Assembly: GCF_052065695.1 (NCBI RefSeq)
Contig: NZ_JBQHTM010000081.1
Location: forward strand, 1 to 7,763
DNA: 7,763 bases
Reading direction: 5' to 3'
From: Intestinimonas sp052065695
Lineage (GTDB): Bacteria > Bacillota > Clostridia > Oscillospirales > Oscillospiraceae
Both the position numbers and the translations under genes were made by a program. Of the stretch, positions 7,685-7,763 are shown piece after piece; positions within the stretch are counted from its first letter, which is position 1; every line of letters starts with the position of its first letter. The notes beneath the pieces are model-generated. The model did not search any database. It worked only from the letters and a program-made list of their open reading frames with translations, and was not told where the DNA came from.

Positions 7685-7763
7685 ATTGTGGTGCAAAATA
7701 GAGCAAAAATATTTTAAGGCGGGAGCGGCGCAAGCTGCTGCCGCCTTTTCTACAAAAATAACA
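7654..7763 (+). mobile_element. End of an insertion sequence, probable IS256 (Mutator) family, interrupting dptH (partial)
   Basis: At about 7654 the dptH sequence changes to GGGTCAATCCCAAATTTTG followed by TGTAAACGC, then AT-rich non-coding DNA. The AAATTTTGTGTAAA core resembles terminal inverted repeats of IS256-family elements of Firmicutes. The left boundary is set by where the DptH family-like reading (ESKENFVK) ends and is good to a few bases. No transposase codon is reached before the window ends. The opposite end and the target duplication (8-9 bp in this family) are out of view. The family call is from memory of such ends; that the DNA is foreign to dptH is better supported. Confidence 0.55.
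7718..7751 (+). terminator. Intrinsic terminator just after truncated dptH
   Basis: A GC-rich hairpin, GGCGGGAGCGGC / GCTGCTGCCGCC with a GCAA (GNRA-type) loop, makes a 12-step stem with one mismatch (G7723-G7740) and one G-T wobble, followed by TTTTCT. It reads in the direction of the operon, 33 bp after the dptH stop, and would stop transcription of dptFGH. Because it lies inside the presumed IS, it probably serves the element by blocking readthrough into its transposase gene. Confidence 0.75.

Noticed and set aside
1..7763. CRISPR array, tRNA or rRNA genes, toxin-antitoxin pair
   Set aside because: No regular repeats or tRNA-like structures were seen, and the window is almost wholly filled by the three large genes.

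Overview
The window holds one tightly packed rightward operon that I read as dptF-dptG-dptH (also called dndF-dndG-dndH), the restriction half of the DNA phosphorothioation (Dnd/Dpt) defence system. A probable insertion sequence lies at each edge. The low-to-moderate GC content, strong AAGGAGG-type ribosome binding site, GTG start and a Firmicutes-style IS transposase N-terminus suggest a clostridial bacterium, perhaps a gut Ruminococcaceae or Lachnospiraceae. This placement is an inference from style, not from a marker gene.

Layout. Positions 1 to about 111 hold the 5' end of a leftward IS, with the first 17 codons of a probable IS5-family transposase (complement of 1..53) and its terminal non-coding end. 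About 40 bp later, dptF starts at 153 and ends at 1880. dptG starts 4 bp after dptF with a GTG at 1885, behind a strong Shine-Dalgarno sequence inside the dptF tail. dptH starts at 3260, inside the last 20 bp of dptG. No dnd modification genes (dndA, B, C, D, E) are present.

How the genes work together. DptF brings a P-loop NTPase domain. DptG is a family-specific subunit with a winged-helix-like C-terminus. DptH is a very large protein whose C-terminal part is a HerA/FtsK-type ATPase. From knowledge of the family, the three act together to restrict DNA that lacks phosphorothioate marks. In DptH I also see a candidate PD-(D/E)xK nuclease core (D1131...E1152-V-K1154) upstream of the ATPase domain.

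Main oddity. dptH is broken. It reads normally through the Walker A motif and the next beta strand (IFDYKGDYNE), then runs at about position 7654 into sequence resembling the end of an IS256-family element. It adds about nine foreign residues and stops at 7684. The rest of the ATPase core is missing. A strong intrinsic terminator sits 34 bp after the stop. The island therefore looks like a restriction module inactivated by an IS, with a second IS pressed against its promoter side. The system is a known one, not a new type. The informative parts are its decay state and the probable nuclease motif.
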